A stretch of DNA of 7,758 nt from an uncultured Eubacteriales bacterium (GCA_902461475.1 CABPXX010000050.1:1-7758); one strand, 5' to 3'; numbered from the stretch's first letter, positions 1 through 5,866 are shown. Translations and numbers: made by a program. Notes: generated by a model from the letters alone, not told the origin.

Positions 1-120
1 CTCCACGGGGCGGCGGGAGACGCTGCCGCTGCCCAGTATGGGGAGTATGGGATGCTGCCCGACGACACCCTGACGGCGGTGGCGGGGGTGCTGCAAACCC
101 ATATACGGGCCAAGTTGTGA
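1..120 (+). CDS. nnrD: NAD(P)H-hydrate dehydratase, C-terminal end (partial)
   Basis: Only the last 39 codons and the TGA stop are present; the gene enters from the left edge. The peptide begins LHGAAGDAAA and continues with GEYGMLPDDTL. This matches the C-terminal signature of the YjeF-C/NnrD ADP-dependent NAD(P)H-hydrate dehydratase fold, usually written LHG-x-AGD-x-AA then GxxG-L/M-x-x-D. The enzyme dehydrates the damaged S-form of NAD(P)HX back to NAD(P)H, and in many bacteria it is fused to an N-terminal epimerase domain. Whether that domain is present cannot be seen here. The identification rests on this short tail and so is probable rather than certain. Confidence 0.72.
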   Translation, partial: LHGAAGDAAAAQYGEYGMLPDDTLTAVAGVLQTHIRAKL

Positions 121-205
121 ATAAAACGGAAATATTCCTCCCGATACGCACAGATTTCACACGGTTTCACAGAGAGTTTATGTGTAGTTTTTTCTCTTTG
201 GAACA

Positions 206-234
206 TTGACACCGGGGCCAAATTCGGTTACTGT
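206..234 (+). promoter_or_regulatory. Candidate sigma-A promoter for the EFR1/ArsC-like unit
   Basis: A perfect -35 box TTGACA (206-211) is followed after 17 bp by TACTGT (229-234), a 3/6 match to the -10 consensus. This would start transcription near 241, about 35 nt before the ATG at 276. The rest of the 155-bp gap (121-275) shows no terminator for the upstream gene and no gene. It does hold a short direct repeat, TTTCACA at 155-161 and 165-171. Confidence 0.5.
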
Positions 235-275
235 GTGCGTAAGGAGAGAGGGAAGGATCCCTTGGAGGGAAGAAT

Positions 276-1055
276 ATGATTGTTTATTTTTCGGCGACAG
301 GAAACAGCCAATTTTGTGCGGAGTGGCTGGCGGACCACCGAAAGGATGATCTGCTGGATACCTTCTACTATATTCGCCACGGCGTGGCAGCCGAGCTGCA
401 ATCAGAGAAGCCCTGGGTGTTTGTCATGCCCACCTACTGCTGGCAGATTCCCAGAATTGTGGAAGATTTTATCATCAGCGGCCATTTCAGCGGCAGTCGG
501 GACGCCTACTTCGTCATGACCTGCGGTGGAGAGGTGGGTAATGCAGAGCCCAAACTCCAGGCGCTGTGCCAGCGTAAGGCCCTGACGTATCGGGGAACCT
601 TGCAGGTGGTGATGCCGGATAACTATCTGGTGATGTTTACGCCCCCCGACCCTGCCCAGGCTGAGACCATGCGGCAAAAGGCGGTGGCCACGTTGCAGCA
701 GGGAGAACAGTGGATGGAGGAGGGCAAGTCCTTCCCGCCTATTTCCACTGGGAAGTGGGACTGCCTGAAATCTGGCGTGGTCAATCAGGCGTTTTACCGT
801 TTCTATGTCAAGGCCAAAAAGTTTTATGCCAAGGACACCTGCATCTCTTGCGGCAAGTGCCAGCATGTGTGTCCCCTCAACAACATCCATCTGGAGAACG
901 GAAAGCCCGTGTGGGGCGCCCAGTGCACTCACTGTATGGCCTGTATCTCCAAATGCCCCGTGGAGGCCATTGAGTACGGAAAGGCCACCCGGAACAAACA
1001 GCGGTATCTCTGCCCCCCCGTATCAGGGGCGGGAGAGCCAGTAAAAGGAGAATAA
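276..1055 (+). CDS. EFR1-family flavodoxin / 2[4Fe-4S] ferredoxin fusion protein
   Basis: The 259-residue protein joins an N-terminal flavodoxin-like domain to a C-terminal bacterial ferredoxin domain. The FMN phosphate-binding loop is SATGNS (residues 6-11). A second flavodoxin-type loop around TCGGEVGN (82-89) probably contacts the isoalloxazine ring. Two classical 4Fe-4S motifs follow: C189-x2-C192-x2-C195-x3-C199-P and C217-x2-C220-x2-C223-x3-C227-P. All eight cysteines are intact. This is the architecture of the EFR1 (flavodoxin-ferredoxin) family common in anaerobic Firmicutes. Such proteins are presumed cytosolic electron carriers or small oxidoreductases, and the physiological partner is unknown. 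The start is set by the SD GGAGGGA (264-270), five nt before ATG. The SD overlaps a small TCCC/GGGA dyad (258-270) that might modestly mask it. The next gene begins 3 nt after the stop, so the two are co-transcribed. Confidence 0.88.
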   Translation: MIVYFSATGNSQFCAEWLADHRKDDLLDTFYYIRHGVAAELQSEKPWVFVMPTYCWQIPRIVEDFIISGHFSGSRDAYFVMTCGGEVGNAEPKLQALCQRKALTYRGTLQVVMPDNYLVMFTPPDPAQAETMRQKAVATLQQGEQWMEEGKSFPPISTGKWDCLKSGVVNQAFYRFYVKAKKFYAKDTCISCGKCQHVCPLNNIHLENGKPVWGAQCTHCMACISKCPVEAIEYGKATRNKQRYLCPPVSGAGEPVKGE

Positions 1056-1058
1056 TTT

Positions 1059-1412
1059 ATGAGCGTGTTGTTTTTGCAATATCCCCCCTGTACCACCTGT
1101 AAGAAGGCCAAGGCTTGGCTGGATGAGCGAGGCGTGGCCTATGAGGCCCGGAACATCAAGGAAGAGAATCCCACGGCGGAGGAGTTGAAGGTGTGGCATG
1201 AGAAGAGCGGCCTGCCTTTGAAGAAGTTTTTCAACACCTCCGGCCTGGTCTACAAAGCCTTGGGGCTGAAAGACCGCCTACCCACCATGTCTGAGGAGGA
1301 GCAGTATCAGCTGCTGGCCAGCGATGGCATGCTGGTCAAGCGTCCCCTGGTGGTGGGGGAGAACTTTGTGCTGGTGGAGTTCCGGGAAGCGCAGTGGCAG
1401 GAACAGCTGTGA
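1059..1412 (+). CDS. ArsC/Spx-family thioredoxin-fold protein
   Basis: This 117-residue cytosolic protein has the length and motifs of the ArsC/Spx/YffB family. It has a CTTC redox pair (C11, C14) in the first loop, a central LPLKKFFNTSG segment (52-62), and the LLASDGMLVKRPL block (85-97). That block carries the conserved Arg95-cis-Pro96. Relatives are either glutaredoxin-like arsenate reductases or Spx-type RNA polymerase-binding redox regulators. Sequence alone does not settle which applies, so no gene symbol is given. The CxxC pair is typical of Spx and of many uncharacterised clostridial homologues. The SD AAAGGAG (1044-1050) lies inside the end of the upstream EFR1 gene, 8 nt before ATG, so translation is probably coupled. 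Its pairing with an iron-sulfur flavoprotein suggests a redox-related role (inference). Confidence 0.85.
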   Translation: MSVLFLQYPPCTTCKKAKAWLDERGVAYEARNIKEENPTAEELKVWHEKSGLPLKKFFNTSGLVYKALGLKDRLPTMSEEEQYQLLASDGMLVKRPLVVGENFVLVEFREAQWQEQL

Positions 1413-1414
1413 GG

Positions 1415-1443
1415 TAGACGGGACGGAAAATCTGTGGTAGAAT
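1415..1443 (+). promoter_or_regulatory. Candidate extended -10 promoter for the exonuclease gene
   Basis: TAGACG (1415-1420, 4/6 match to the -35 consensus) is followed after 17 bp by TAGAAT (1438-1443, 5/6 match to -10). A TG at 1435-1436 makes it an extended -10 element. It begins directly after the stop of the ArsC-like gene (TGA at 1410-1412) and would start transcription about 33 nt before the exonuclease ATG. No terminator separates the genes, so read-through from upstream is also possible. Confidence 0.5.
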
Positions 1444-1482
1444 GGCCGGCAGTGAAAAAACATAAAGAGAGGCCTGTGAGAG

Positions 1483-2028
1483 ATGTCCCAGAGAGTTGTT
1501 GCCTTTGATGTAGAGACCCCCAACTCCCTCAATGACCGTATGAGTGCCGTTGGTATCACTGTGATGGAGCGGGGGCAGGTGGTGGACGAGTTCTATTCCC
1601 TGGTCAATCCGGAGGAGGAGTTTGAGCCCTTCAACGTGGAGCTCACCGGGATTACCCCGGAGATGGTGGCCCATGAGCCCACCTTTCCCCAGCTGTGGGA
1701 GACCATACGCCCCATTTTGGAACAGGGGATGTTGGTGGCCCACAATGCGCCCTTTGACATGTCGGTGTTGGCCAAGTGCCTGCGGGACTATGGCCTGACC
1801 TGGCATAAACGAGTGCCCTATGCCTGCACCTGTCAGATGAGCCGTCGGCTCATTCCCCAGTCCCCCAACCACAAGCTCAATACCCTGTGCGATTACTTCG
1901 GATTGGATCTGGACCACCACCACGCCGGAAGCGACATCTTCTTCCGCTGTGTGGAGACCGGGGCGGACGTGTCGGGGTTTGTGCGCACCTATGACGTGGA
2001 GCGCATCCGCACGGAAAAAAGACGATAA
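1483..2028 (+). CDS. DnaQ-like DEDDh 3'-5' exonuclease
   Basis: The 181-residue protein is a stand-alone exonuclease domain of the RNase T/DnaQ (epsilon) superfamily. It would remove nucleotides from 3' ends by two-metal catalysis. All three Exo motifs are visible: FDVET with D9 and E11 (Exo I), HNAPFD with D92 (Exo II), and H146 with D151 in HHAGSD (Exo III). The spacing H-x4-D is that of the DEDDh subclass. There is no polymerase, helicase or BRCT extension, so it is a free-standing nuclease and not a PolC. The exact substrate (DNA proofreading, repair or RNA) cannot be read from the sequence. The best SD is AAAGAGAGG (1464-1472), 10 nt before the ATG. The gene has its own extended -10 promoter and ends nine nt before a strong terminator shared with the convergent TetR gene. 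Confidence 0.88.
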   Translation: MSQRVVAFDVETPNSLNDRMSAVGITVMERGQVVDEFYSLVNPEEEFEPFNVELTGITPEMVAHEPTFPQLWETIRPILEQGMLVAHNAPFDMSVLAKCLRDYGLTWHKRVPYACTCQMSRRLIPQSPNHKLNTLCDYFGLDLDHHHAGSDIFFRCVETGADVSGFVRTYDVERIRTEKRR

Positions 2029-2036
2029 TATGAAAA

Positions 2037-2073
2037 GCACCCCGTATCCGGATTGCTCCAGGATACGGGGTGC
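2037..2073. terminator. Bidirectional intrinsic terminator between convergent genes
   Basis: A perfect 13-bp stem pairs GCACCCCGTATCC (2037-2049) with GGATACGGGGTGC (2061-2073) around an 11-nt loop. Read on the minus strand, the stem is followed directly by TTTTCAT. Read on the plus strand, it is followed by the weaker T-rich tail CATTTATTCTGGTT. It lies between the exonuclease stop (2028) and the TetR stop (2086), so it can close both units; the minus-strand tail looks the stronger. Confidence 0.85.
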
Positions 2074-2085
2074 CATTTATTCTGG

Positions 2086-2679
2086 TTAAGCTTTTTTGTA
2101 GTGGCTGAGTACCATGTCCACCAGACGGAACATCCGCTGATGGATGTCATAGCCGCCGTGGCGCAGACACCAGTCGTACTCCACGCCCCGGCACGCCAGT
2201 ACCAGGTCGCTAGCCATCTGGTCCACGTCACAGTCGGGGATTAAGAGCCCCTGCTCTTTGGCCTCTTCGCAGTATAGGCGGACGGTGGAGGCCAGCCCCG
2301 AGCTCTCCCGCTTGTCATAGTATCGGGAAAACATGCGGCTTTCACACAGCTCCCAGCCCTCATCCAAAAAGACCTCGCACAGATAGCTGCCTAAAAACTG
2401 CCGGATCTTTTCCAGGGGAGAGAGCCCCTCCAGCATACCCGGGACCTGATGGAACAGCCATCGGGCCCGCATTTTGGCGTGGTGATTGAGAATATCGGCT
2501 TTGCTTTTAAAGTAATAGTAAAAGGCTCCGGTGGTCATACCGGCCTTGGCGGCAATGTCCCGCACGCCCACTTGGGCGAAGCCCTGTTCCTTAAATAACT
2601 GATAGGAGATGTCAGAGAGAAGCTGTTTGGTGGCCTCTGATTTTGGGGATGACGTTCCCTGTGTATGTTCTCTGTCCAT
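2086..2679 (-). CDS. TetR/AcrR-family transcriptional regulator
   Basis: The 197-residue protein has the standard TetR layout. An N-terminal DNA-binding domain covers about residues 15-62, with the helix-turn-helix DIAAKAGMTTGAFYYYFKSK at 41-60. A divergent all-helical ligand/dimerisation domain follows to the C terminus. GAFYYYF is the usual TetR recognition-helix signature. The ligand and targets are not predictable. The SD AGGAG is 8 nt before ATG on the minus strand. The gene lies 86 bp downstream of a PaaI-type thioesterase on the same strand and has its own promoter (2721-2749). The regulator may therefore control itself and the thioesterase, perhaps in response to an acyl or aromatic compound (inference). 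Transcription stops at the hairpin at 2037-2073. Confidence 0.9.
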   Translation of the reverse strand: MDREHTQGTSSPKSEATKQLLSDISYQLFKEQGFAQVGVRDIAAKAGMTTGAFYYYFKSKADILNHHAKMRARWLFHQVPGMLEGLSPLEKIRQFLGSYLCEVFLDEGWELCESRMFSRYYDKRESSGLASTVRLYCEEAKEQGLLIPDCDVDQMASDLVLACRGVEYDWCLRHGGYDIHQRMFRLVDMVLSHYKKA

Positions 2680-2720
2680 ATGAAGTGCTCCTGAAACAAA
2701 TCGTCATAATCTCACAAAAT

Positions 2721-2749
2721 ACGTTACCACGACAGTGTAGAGAAGTCAA
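2721..2749 (-). promoter_or_regulatory. Candidate promoter of the TetR-family gene
   Basis: On the minus strand, TTGACT (2749-2744, 5/6 to -35) is followed after 17 bp by TAACGT (2726-2721, 3/6 to -10). A TG two bases upstream gives an extended -10 element. It begins only 16 bp after the thioesterase stop, so no terminator fits between the two genes and read-through is likely. No convincing long palindrome for a TetR operator is visible here. Confidence 0.5.
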
Positions 2750-2765
2750 TAACCAGCATGTGGCG

Positions 2766-3224
2766 TTATGACTGCGTCCGGGAGCAGTACACGCCAGTGG
2801 CAGAGACAAAAACCCGCTCCTCTTGGCCGGGAAGATAGATCTGAGCCTGGAGCTGGGCGGTGGTGCCGCCGGCCAAGAGGGTGGTGACCCGGAGCCGAAC
2901 CGTCTCGTTGAGGGCCACGGGCCGGGCATAGGTGAGATTCATGGAGATGGTGGGGGTGAAGTGGCCGTAGATGCAGTAGCAGGTCAGGCCCATGGCATTG
3001 TCCAGCATGAGCGCCAGCACGCCGCCGTGCACGATGCCCAGGGGATTGGAGGTCCAGGCCTTGGTGTCGTACTCCAGTTCTACGGAGAGGGAGGGGCCGT
3101 CGCAGGAGACGAGGCGGGGACACAGGTGCAAATTGGGCTTTTCAGGATCACAGTTGGGGTGCAAGGTGTCCAGAGCATGTTGGATGGTCTGAGAAAATTC
3201 GGATGTGGTGATGTGAAAAGCCAT
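2766..3224 (-). CDS. PaaI-family hotdog-fold thioesterase
   Basis: The 152-residue protein fits the PaaI/YdiI-type acyl-CoA thioesterase family in length and motif. The diagnostic block NPLGIVHGGVLALMLDNAMG (60-79) holds the HGG turn (H66-G68) and the catalytic acid D75 nine residues after the His. SMNLTYARPV (94-103) matches the conserved strand-turn of the hotdog core. The family hydrolyses acyl- or aryl-CoA thioesters in the cytosol; the substrate is unknown. The start was moved 16 codons downstream of the longest frame, which would begin at 3272. AAAAGGAG (3240-3233 on the minus strand) lies just before the ATG at 3224, and the longer N terminus would run through the promoter. The TetR-family gene follows in the same direction, and tyrA is divergent upstream. 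Confidence 0.87.
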   Translation of the reverse strand: MAFHITTSEFSQTIQHALDTLHPNCDPEKPNLHLCPRLVSCDGPSLSVELEYDTKAWTSNPLGIVHGGVLALMLDNAMGLTCYCIYGHFTPTISMNLTYARPVALNETVRLRVTTLLAGGTTAQLQAQIYLPGQEERVFVSATGVYCSRTQS

Positions 3225-3262
3225 GAAAGACGCTCCTTTTTCTATAAAAATCGTGTATAAAT

Positions 3263-3291
3263 ATAGTAGCATAGGAAACGGTTAGGCGCAA
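3263..3291 (-). promoter_or_regulatory. Candidate promoter of the thioesterase gene
   Basis: On the minus strand, TTGCGC (3291-3286, 3/6 to -35) is followed after 17 bp by TACTAT (3268-3263, 4/6 to -10). A TG at one base spacing makes an extended -10. Transcription would start near 3257, about 33 nt before the ATG at 3224. It lies back to back with the tyrA promoter. Confidence 0.5.
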
Positions 3292-3299
3292 GTGAGATT

Positions 3300-3358
3300 G
3301 TCCATTGACTTTGACGCTTAAAAGTGATAAACTGCAAAGAAAGAAAACACCAATGGAC
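3300..3358. repeat. 8-bp inverted repeat flanking the tyrA promoter
   Basis: GTCCATTG (3300-3307) and CAATGGAC (3351-3358) are perfect inverted arms separated by 43 bp. The left arm overlaps the first three bases of the tyrA -35 box and the right arm lies about 18 nt into the predicted transcript. A direct repeat GACGCATC (3356-3363 and 3372-3379) begins inside the right arm. The geometry would suit a looping or two-site operator. Arms this short can also arise by chance, and no regulator is assigned. Confidence 0.3.
3305..3333 (+). promoter_or_regulatory. Candidate sigma-A promoter for tyrA
   Basis: TTGACT (3305-3310, 5/6) and TAAACT (3328-3333, 4/6) are spaced by exactly 17 bp. Transcription would start near 3340, leaving a leader of about 60 nt before the ATG at 3399. 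That leader is too short for a T-box or an aromatic amino acid attenuator. The promoter also excludes the upstream in-frame ATG at 3324, which lies in the spacer. Confidence 0.6.
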
Positions 3359-3398
3359 GCATCGTGGGGAAGACGCATCAGAAGGGAAGGAAGTACCG

Positions 3399-4277
3399 AT
3401 GGCAGAGAAACGAATTGTGGTGGTGGGATTGGGCCTGATTGGCGGGTCCATGGCCATGGCCTTACAGGGATTTGAGGACTATGAGGTGGTGGGCGTGGTG
3501 CGCTCTGCCTCCACCTATCAGAAGGCGGCGGAGCGGCACGCAGCGGACCGGGTGACCTATGACGCAGCGGAAGAGCTTCCCGGGGCGGACGTGGTGATTC
3601 TGGCCCAGGACCCTCAGGGTATCGTGTCTTTTTTGGAGGAGCACCGCAGCCACTTTAAACCGGGCAGTGTCATTGTGGACGTGTGCGGCATCAAGCGGGC
3701 CATTATGGACGGGGCCCAGTGTCTGCCCGACAATGTGGACTTCATCGGCTGCCACCCCATGGCTGGTAAGGAGGTCTCCGGCATTGACAACGCCGAGGCG
3801 GGGCTGTTCCGGAACACTCACTTTATCATGACGCCCCCGGAGGGAGTGAGTCAGGAGCACGTGGACTTAGTGGAGCGCATGGCTCGGTTCTGTCAGTTCC
3901 GGGATGTCATCCGCACTACCCCGGAGCGCCATGACGAGATGATTGCCTACACCAGCCAGCTGATGCATATCATAGCCCTGTCGGTGTGCGACGACGAGGA
4001 GCTGTTCTCCTGTCGAGGCTTTGAGGGCGGCTCCTTCCGTGACTGCACCCGAGTGGCAGCTCTGGATGTGGCGCTGTGGACGCAGCTATTTTCTCTCAAT
4101 CGGGAGGCTCTGAGCCGGACGGTGAAACGGCTGGAGGGCCGCCTGGCCGCCTATCGCCGAGCCATTGAGACCCAGGACAACGAGCTGTTGGCCGCCATGC
4201 TCACCCACTCGGCAGCCCGCAAAAAGCTGATGAATCTGGAACAGGCCCGAGGCGACGACGTACACCACTCGTTCTGA
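3399..4277 (+). CDS. tyrA: Prephenate dehydrogenase
   Basis: The 292-residue protein is a monofunctional prephenate dehydrogenase, which oxidatively decarboxylates prephenate to 4-hydroxyphenylpyruvate in tyrosine synthesis. A Rossmann NAD(P)-binding loop GLGLIGGS lies at residues 10-17. The catalytic histidine is H119 in GCHPMAGKE. Further family blocks are TSQLMH (185-190) and GGSFRDCTRVA (210-220) of the all-helical C-terminal dimerisation domain. There is no chorismate mutase domain and no C-terminal ACT domain, so feedback control by tyrosine through ACT is not expected. The start is the ATG at 3399, preceded by GGAAGGAAG about 6-8 nt upstream. A frame extension to 3324 was rejected because it enters the promoter. 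No other aromatic-pathway gene is in the window, and the gene appears to be transcribed alone. No clear terminator follows. Confidence 0.93.
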   Translation: MAEKRIVVVGLGLIGGSMAMALQGFEDYEVVGVVRSASTYQKAAERHAADRVTYDAAEELPGADVVILAQDPQGIVSFLEEHRSHFKPGSVIVDVCGIKRAIMDGAQCLPDNVDFIGCHPMAGKEVSGIDNAEAGLFRNTHFIMTPPEGVSQEHVDLVERMARFCQFRDVIRTTPERHDEMIAYTSQLMHIIALSVCDDEELFSCRGFEGGSFRDCTRVAALDVALWTQLFSLNREALSRTVKRLEGRLAAYRRAIETQDNELLAAMLTHSAARKKLMNLEQARGDDVHHSF

Positions 4278-4305
4278 CGGTAAGATTAGCATCTTCTGGT
4301 ATTCA

Positions 4306-4334
4306 TTGACGCAAGAGAGGTATAATGGTACACT
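4306..4334 (+). promoter_or_regulatory. Candidate promoter for the AI-2E family permease
   Basis: TTGACG (4306-4311, 5/6) and TACACT (4329-4334, 4/6) are spaced by 17 bp. A perfect TATAAT also lies at 4321-4326 but has no -35 at the right distance, so the first pairing is preferred. Transcription would start near 4341, close to the mini-ORF at 4346 and about 28 nt before the chosen TTG start. Confidence 0.5.
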
Positions 4335-4368
4335 GTGGGAGAACAATGAAAGCAAAGGAGTGCTGACG

Positions 4369-5529
4369 TTGGACAACGGAGTGTTTCGAAAATTGTTGTT
4401 GCTCATCACCTATGTGGTGGCGTTGGTGGTGGTGATCGTCAAGATCGACGTGGTGCTGGACTGGTGTTCCGGTGTGCTGCTGGCCTTCCGCCCCATTTTC
4501 ATCGGCTTTGCCATTGCATTTATCCTCAGCCGTCCCTGCAATTTCTTTGCCCGTCTCTATACCAAGGGTCTGGGTAAGAGGGGAGAGAAGCTGGCCCGAC
4601 CTTTGGCGGTGGCCACCGCCTATGTGATGCTGTTTGCCGTCATCGGTGTGCTCATCTCCCTGGTGGTGCCGGAGCTGACCCGCAGCATCCAGCGCTTTGT
4701 GGGCAATATGAACATCTATGCTGAAAACTTGCAGGAAGTGATCGATTTTATCACCCAGCGGCTGTCTCTGGAAAACCTGGCACAGCTGAATCTGTCGGAT
4801 AAGATCAACGAGATTTTAGGCAAAGCGCTTAACCAGGTGTTGAACACCCTCACTGGAACGGTGCCCCATCTGATTTCGGCCACCAGCTCTCTGGTGTCGG
4901 CGGTGGTGACCACGGTGATCGCCTTTGTGTTCTCGGTGTATATGCTTTCCGGAGGTCCCAAGCTCACCGCGCAGTGCCGCCGCCTGGTGGTGGTGTACCT
5001 GCCCGAATCCATTGCCAAGCGTGTGCTGGCCGTGGTGCGTCTGACGGCAGATACCTTCACCAAATACGTCTCTGGTCAGCTCATTGAGGCTTGCATTCTG
5101 GGCAGCCTGTGTTTTGTCGGGATGGTAATCTTCCGCTTTGACTACGCACCCCTGATCTCGGTGATTATCGGTGTCTCTGCTCTGATTCCGGTGGCAGGCG
5201 CCTACATTGGGGCTGTGCTGGCGGCGCTGCTGCTGGCCATGATCAGCCCCATTAAGGCGTTCTGGTTCTTGATCTTCCTGGCTGTGCTCCAGCAGCTGGA
5301 GGGCAACCTCATCTATCCCCGGGTGGTGGGTACCTCTCTGGGCCTGCCCGGAATCTGGGTGCTGGCAGCGGTGACGGTGGGCAGCAGCCTGCTGGGCTTT
5401 ATTGGCCTGGTCATCAGCGTCCCCCTCACGGCGGTGGTGTACACCATTTTGAAGTACGACCTGCGCCAGCGACTGTCGGGGAAGGAGCTTCAAGAAGTGG
5501 AAGATCCTCAGGAATCTGGAGAGGCATAA
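4369..5529 (+). CDS. AI-2E family transporter (UPF0118 / PF01594-type permease)
   Basis: The 386-residue integral membrane protein has about eight hydrophobic segments. They form an N-terminal pair (about 9-27 and 38-54), one at about 80-100, and a C-terminal cluster from about 170 to 360. The C-terminal core shows the family blocks FTKYVSGQLIEACILG (230-245), IPVAGAYIGA (273-282) and QQLEGNLIYPRVVG (308-321). The family is named after TqsA, linked to autoinducer-2 export, but members also include Na+/H+ antiporters and polyisoprenoid-related permeases, so the substrate is not assigned. The start is TTG at 4369 because AAAGGAG (4354-4360) lies exactly 8 nt before it. An in-frame TTG at 4306 belongs to the -35 box and is rejected. 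yabP follows after 52 bp; the gene looks vegetative and unrelated to it. Confidence 0.88.
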   Translation: MDNGVFRKLLLLITYVVALVVVIVKIDVVLDWCSGVLLAFRPIFIGFAIAFILSRPCNFFARLYTKGLGKRGEKLARPLAVATAYVMLFAVIGVLISLVVPELTRSIQRFVGNMNIYAENLQEVIDFITQRLSLENLAQLNLSDKINEILGKALNQVLNTLTGTVPHLISATSSLVSAVVTTVIAFVFSVYMLSGGPKLTAQCRRLVVVYLPESIAKRVLAVVRLTADTFTKYVSGQLIEACILGSLCFVGMVIFRFDYAPLISVIIGVSALIPVAGAYIGAVLAALLLAMISPIKAFWFLIFLAVLQQLEGNLIYPRVVGTSLGLPGIWVLAAVTVGSSLLGFIGLVISVPLTAVVYTILKYDLRQRLSGKELQEVEDPQESGEA

Positions 5530-5552
5530 TCCCGGGACAAACCCCATATACA
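5524..5552 (+). promoter_or_regulatory. Candidate sigma-E (mother-cell sporulation) promoter for yabP-yabQ
   Basis: GCATAAT (5524-5530) matches 6 of 7 positions of the B. subtilis sigma-E -35 consensus (KMATATT). After 14 bp comes CATATACA (5545-5552), 6 of 8 positions of the -10 consensus (CATACAHT). The start would fall near 5560, just ahead of the yabP SD at 5567-5574. B. subtilis yabP and yabQ are known sigma-E-dependent genes, which supports the assignment. The call is by eye only. Confidence 0.45.
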
Positions 5553-5581
5553 TGAACCATCCAAGGAAGAGGAGTGGTTGC

Positions 5582-5863
5582 ATGGGATATGAGGTAGCGG
5601 CAGCGGCCCGCCATCACGTGACGATGGAGGACCGCAGAGGCCTGACGGTGTCCGGGGTGGAGGATGTGGAGCGGTTTGACGACACCAACATCGTGCTCTC
5701 CACCACCCAGGGAATGTTGGTGGTCAGTGGAGAAGGGCTTCACATCGAAAAGCTGTCCCTGGACGGCGGCGATCTGAAAGTGGAAGGGAAGATCGACGCC
5801 TTGAGCTATGAGGAGCGGACAGAGCGAAGTGTAGGAGGTTTTTTCTCCCGGCTGCTGCGATAA
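5582..5863 (+). CDS. yabP: Sporulation protein YabP
   Basis: The 93-residue protein is the size of YabP and has the family's beta-rich core. The core runs from HHVTMEDRRGLTVSGV (11-26) through FDDTNIVLSTTQGMLVVSGEG (32-52) to LKVEGKIDALSYEE (65-78). YabP/YqfC-family proteins are small spore-formation proteins made in the mother cell, and their biochemical role is not established. The ATG at 5582 is chosen over an in-frame ATG at 5552 because AAGAGGAG (5567-5574) lies 7 nt before it. The 5552 codon overlaps the predicted sigma-E -10 box. yabQ starts 3 nt after the TAA, so translation is probably coupled. yabO (hslR), which precedes yabP in B. subtilis, is not next to it here. Confidence 0.9.
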   Translation: MGYEVAAAARHHVTMEDRRGLTVSGVEDVERFDDTNIVLSTTQGMLVVSGEGLHIEKLSLDGGDLKVEGKIDALSYEERTERSVGGFFSRLLR

Positions 5864-5866
5864 GGT

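Noticed and set aside
1336..2076. 246-codon open frame on the minus strand opposite the exonuclease gene
   Set aside because: It lies antisense to a gene with intact catalytic motifs, runs through the terminator stem, and its translation shows no recognisable domain. It is an open-frame artefact of G+C-rich coding DNA.
3225..3272. 16-codon N-terminal extension of the thioesterase
   Set aside because: It would start inside the promoter region and bypass the strong SD in front of the ATG at 3224.
3324..3398. 25-codon N-terminal extension of TyrA
   Set aside because: The ATG lies between the -35 and -10 boxes, so it would not be transcribed. The Rossmann motif is correctly placed from the ATG at 3399, which has its own SD.
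3334..3398. T-box or other tyrosine-responsive riboswitch ahead of tyrA
   Set aside because: The leader is only about 60 nt and has no T-box sequence, specifier stem or terminator hairpin.
4282..4295. AAGAT/ATCTT hairpin after tyrA as a terminator
   Set aside because: The stem is five weak pairs and no T-tract follows.
4306..4368. TTG start 21 codons upstream for the permease
   Set aside because: That TTG is part of the TTGACG -35 box, has no SD, and the extra residues are not membrane-like. The TTG at 4369 has an ideal SD.
4816..5583. 255-codon minus-strand open frame opposite the AI-2E permease
   Set aside because: His/Gln/Arg-rich low-complexity translation antisense to a clear membrane protein, with no SD or known motif.
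5834..5848. GGAG-GTTTTTT-CTCC hairpin with AGGAGG (5833-5838) as the yabQ ribosome binding site
   Set aside because: It is about 28 nt from the yabQ ATG, too far to act directly, and encodes the end of YabP. It is noted only as a minor structure.
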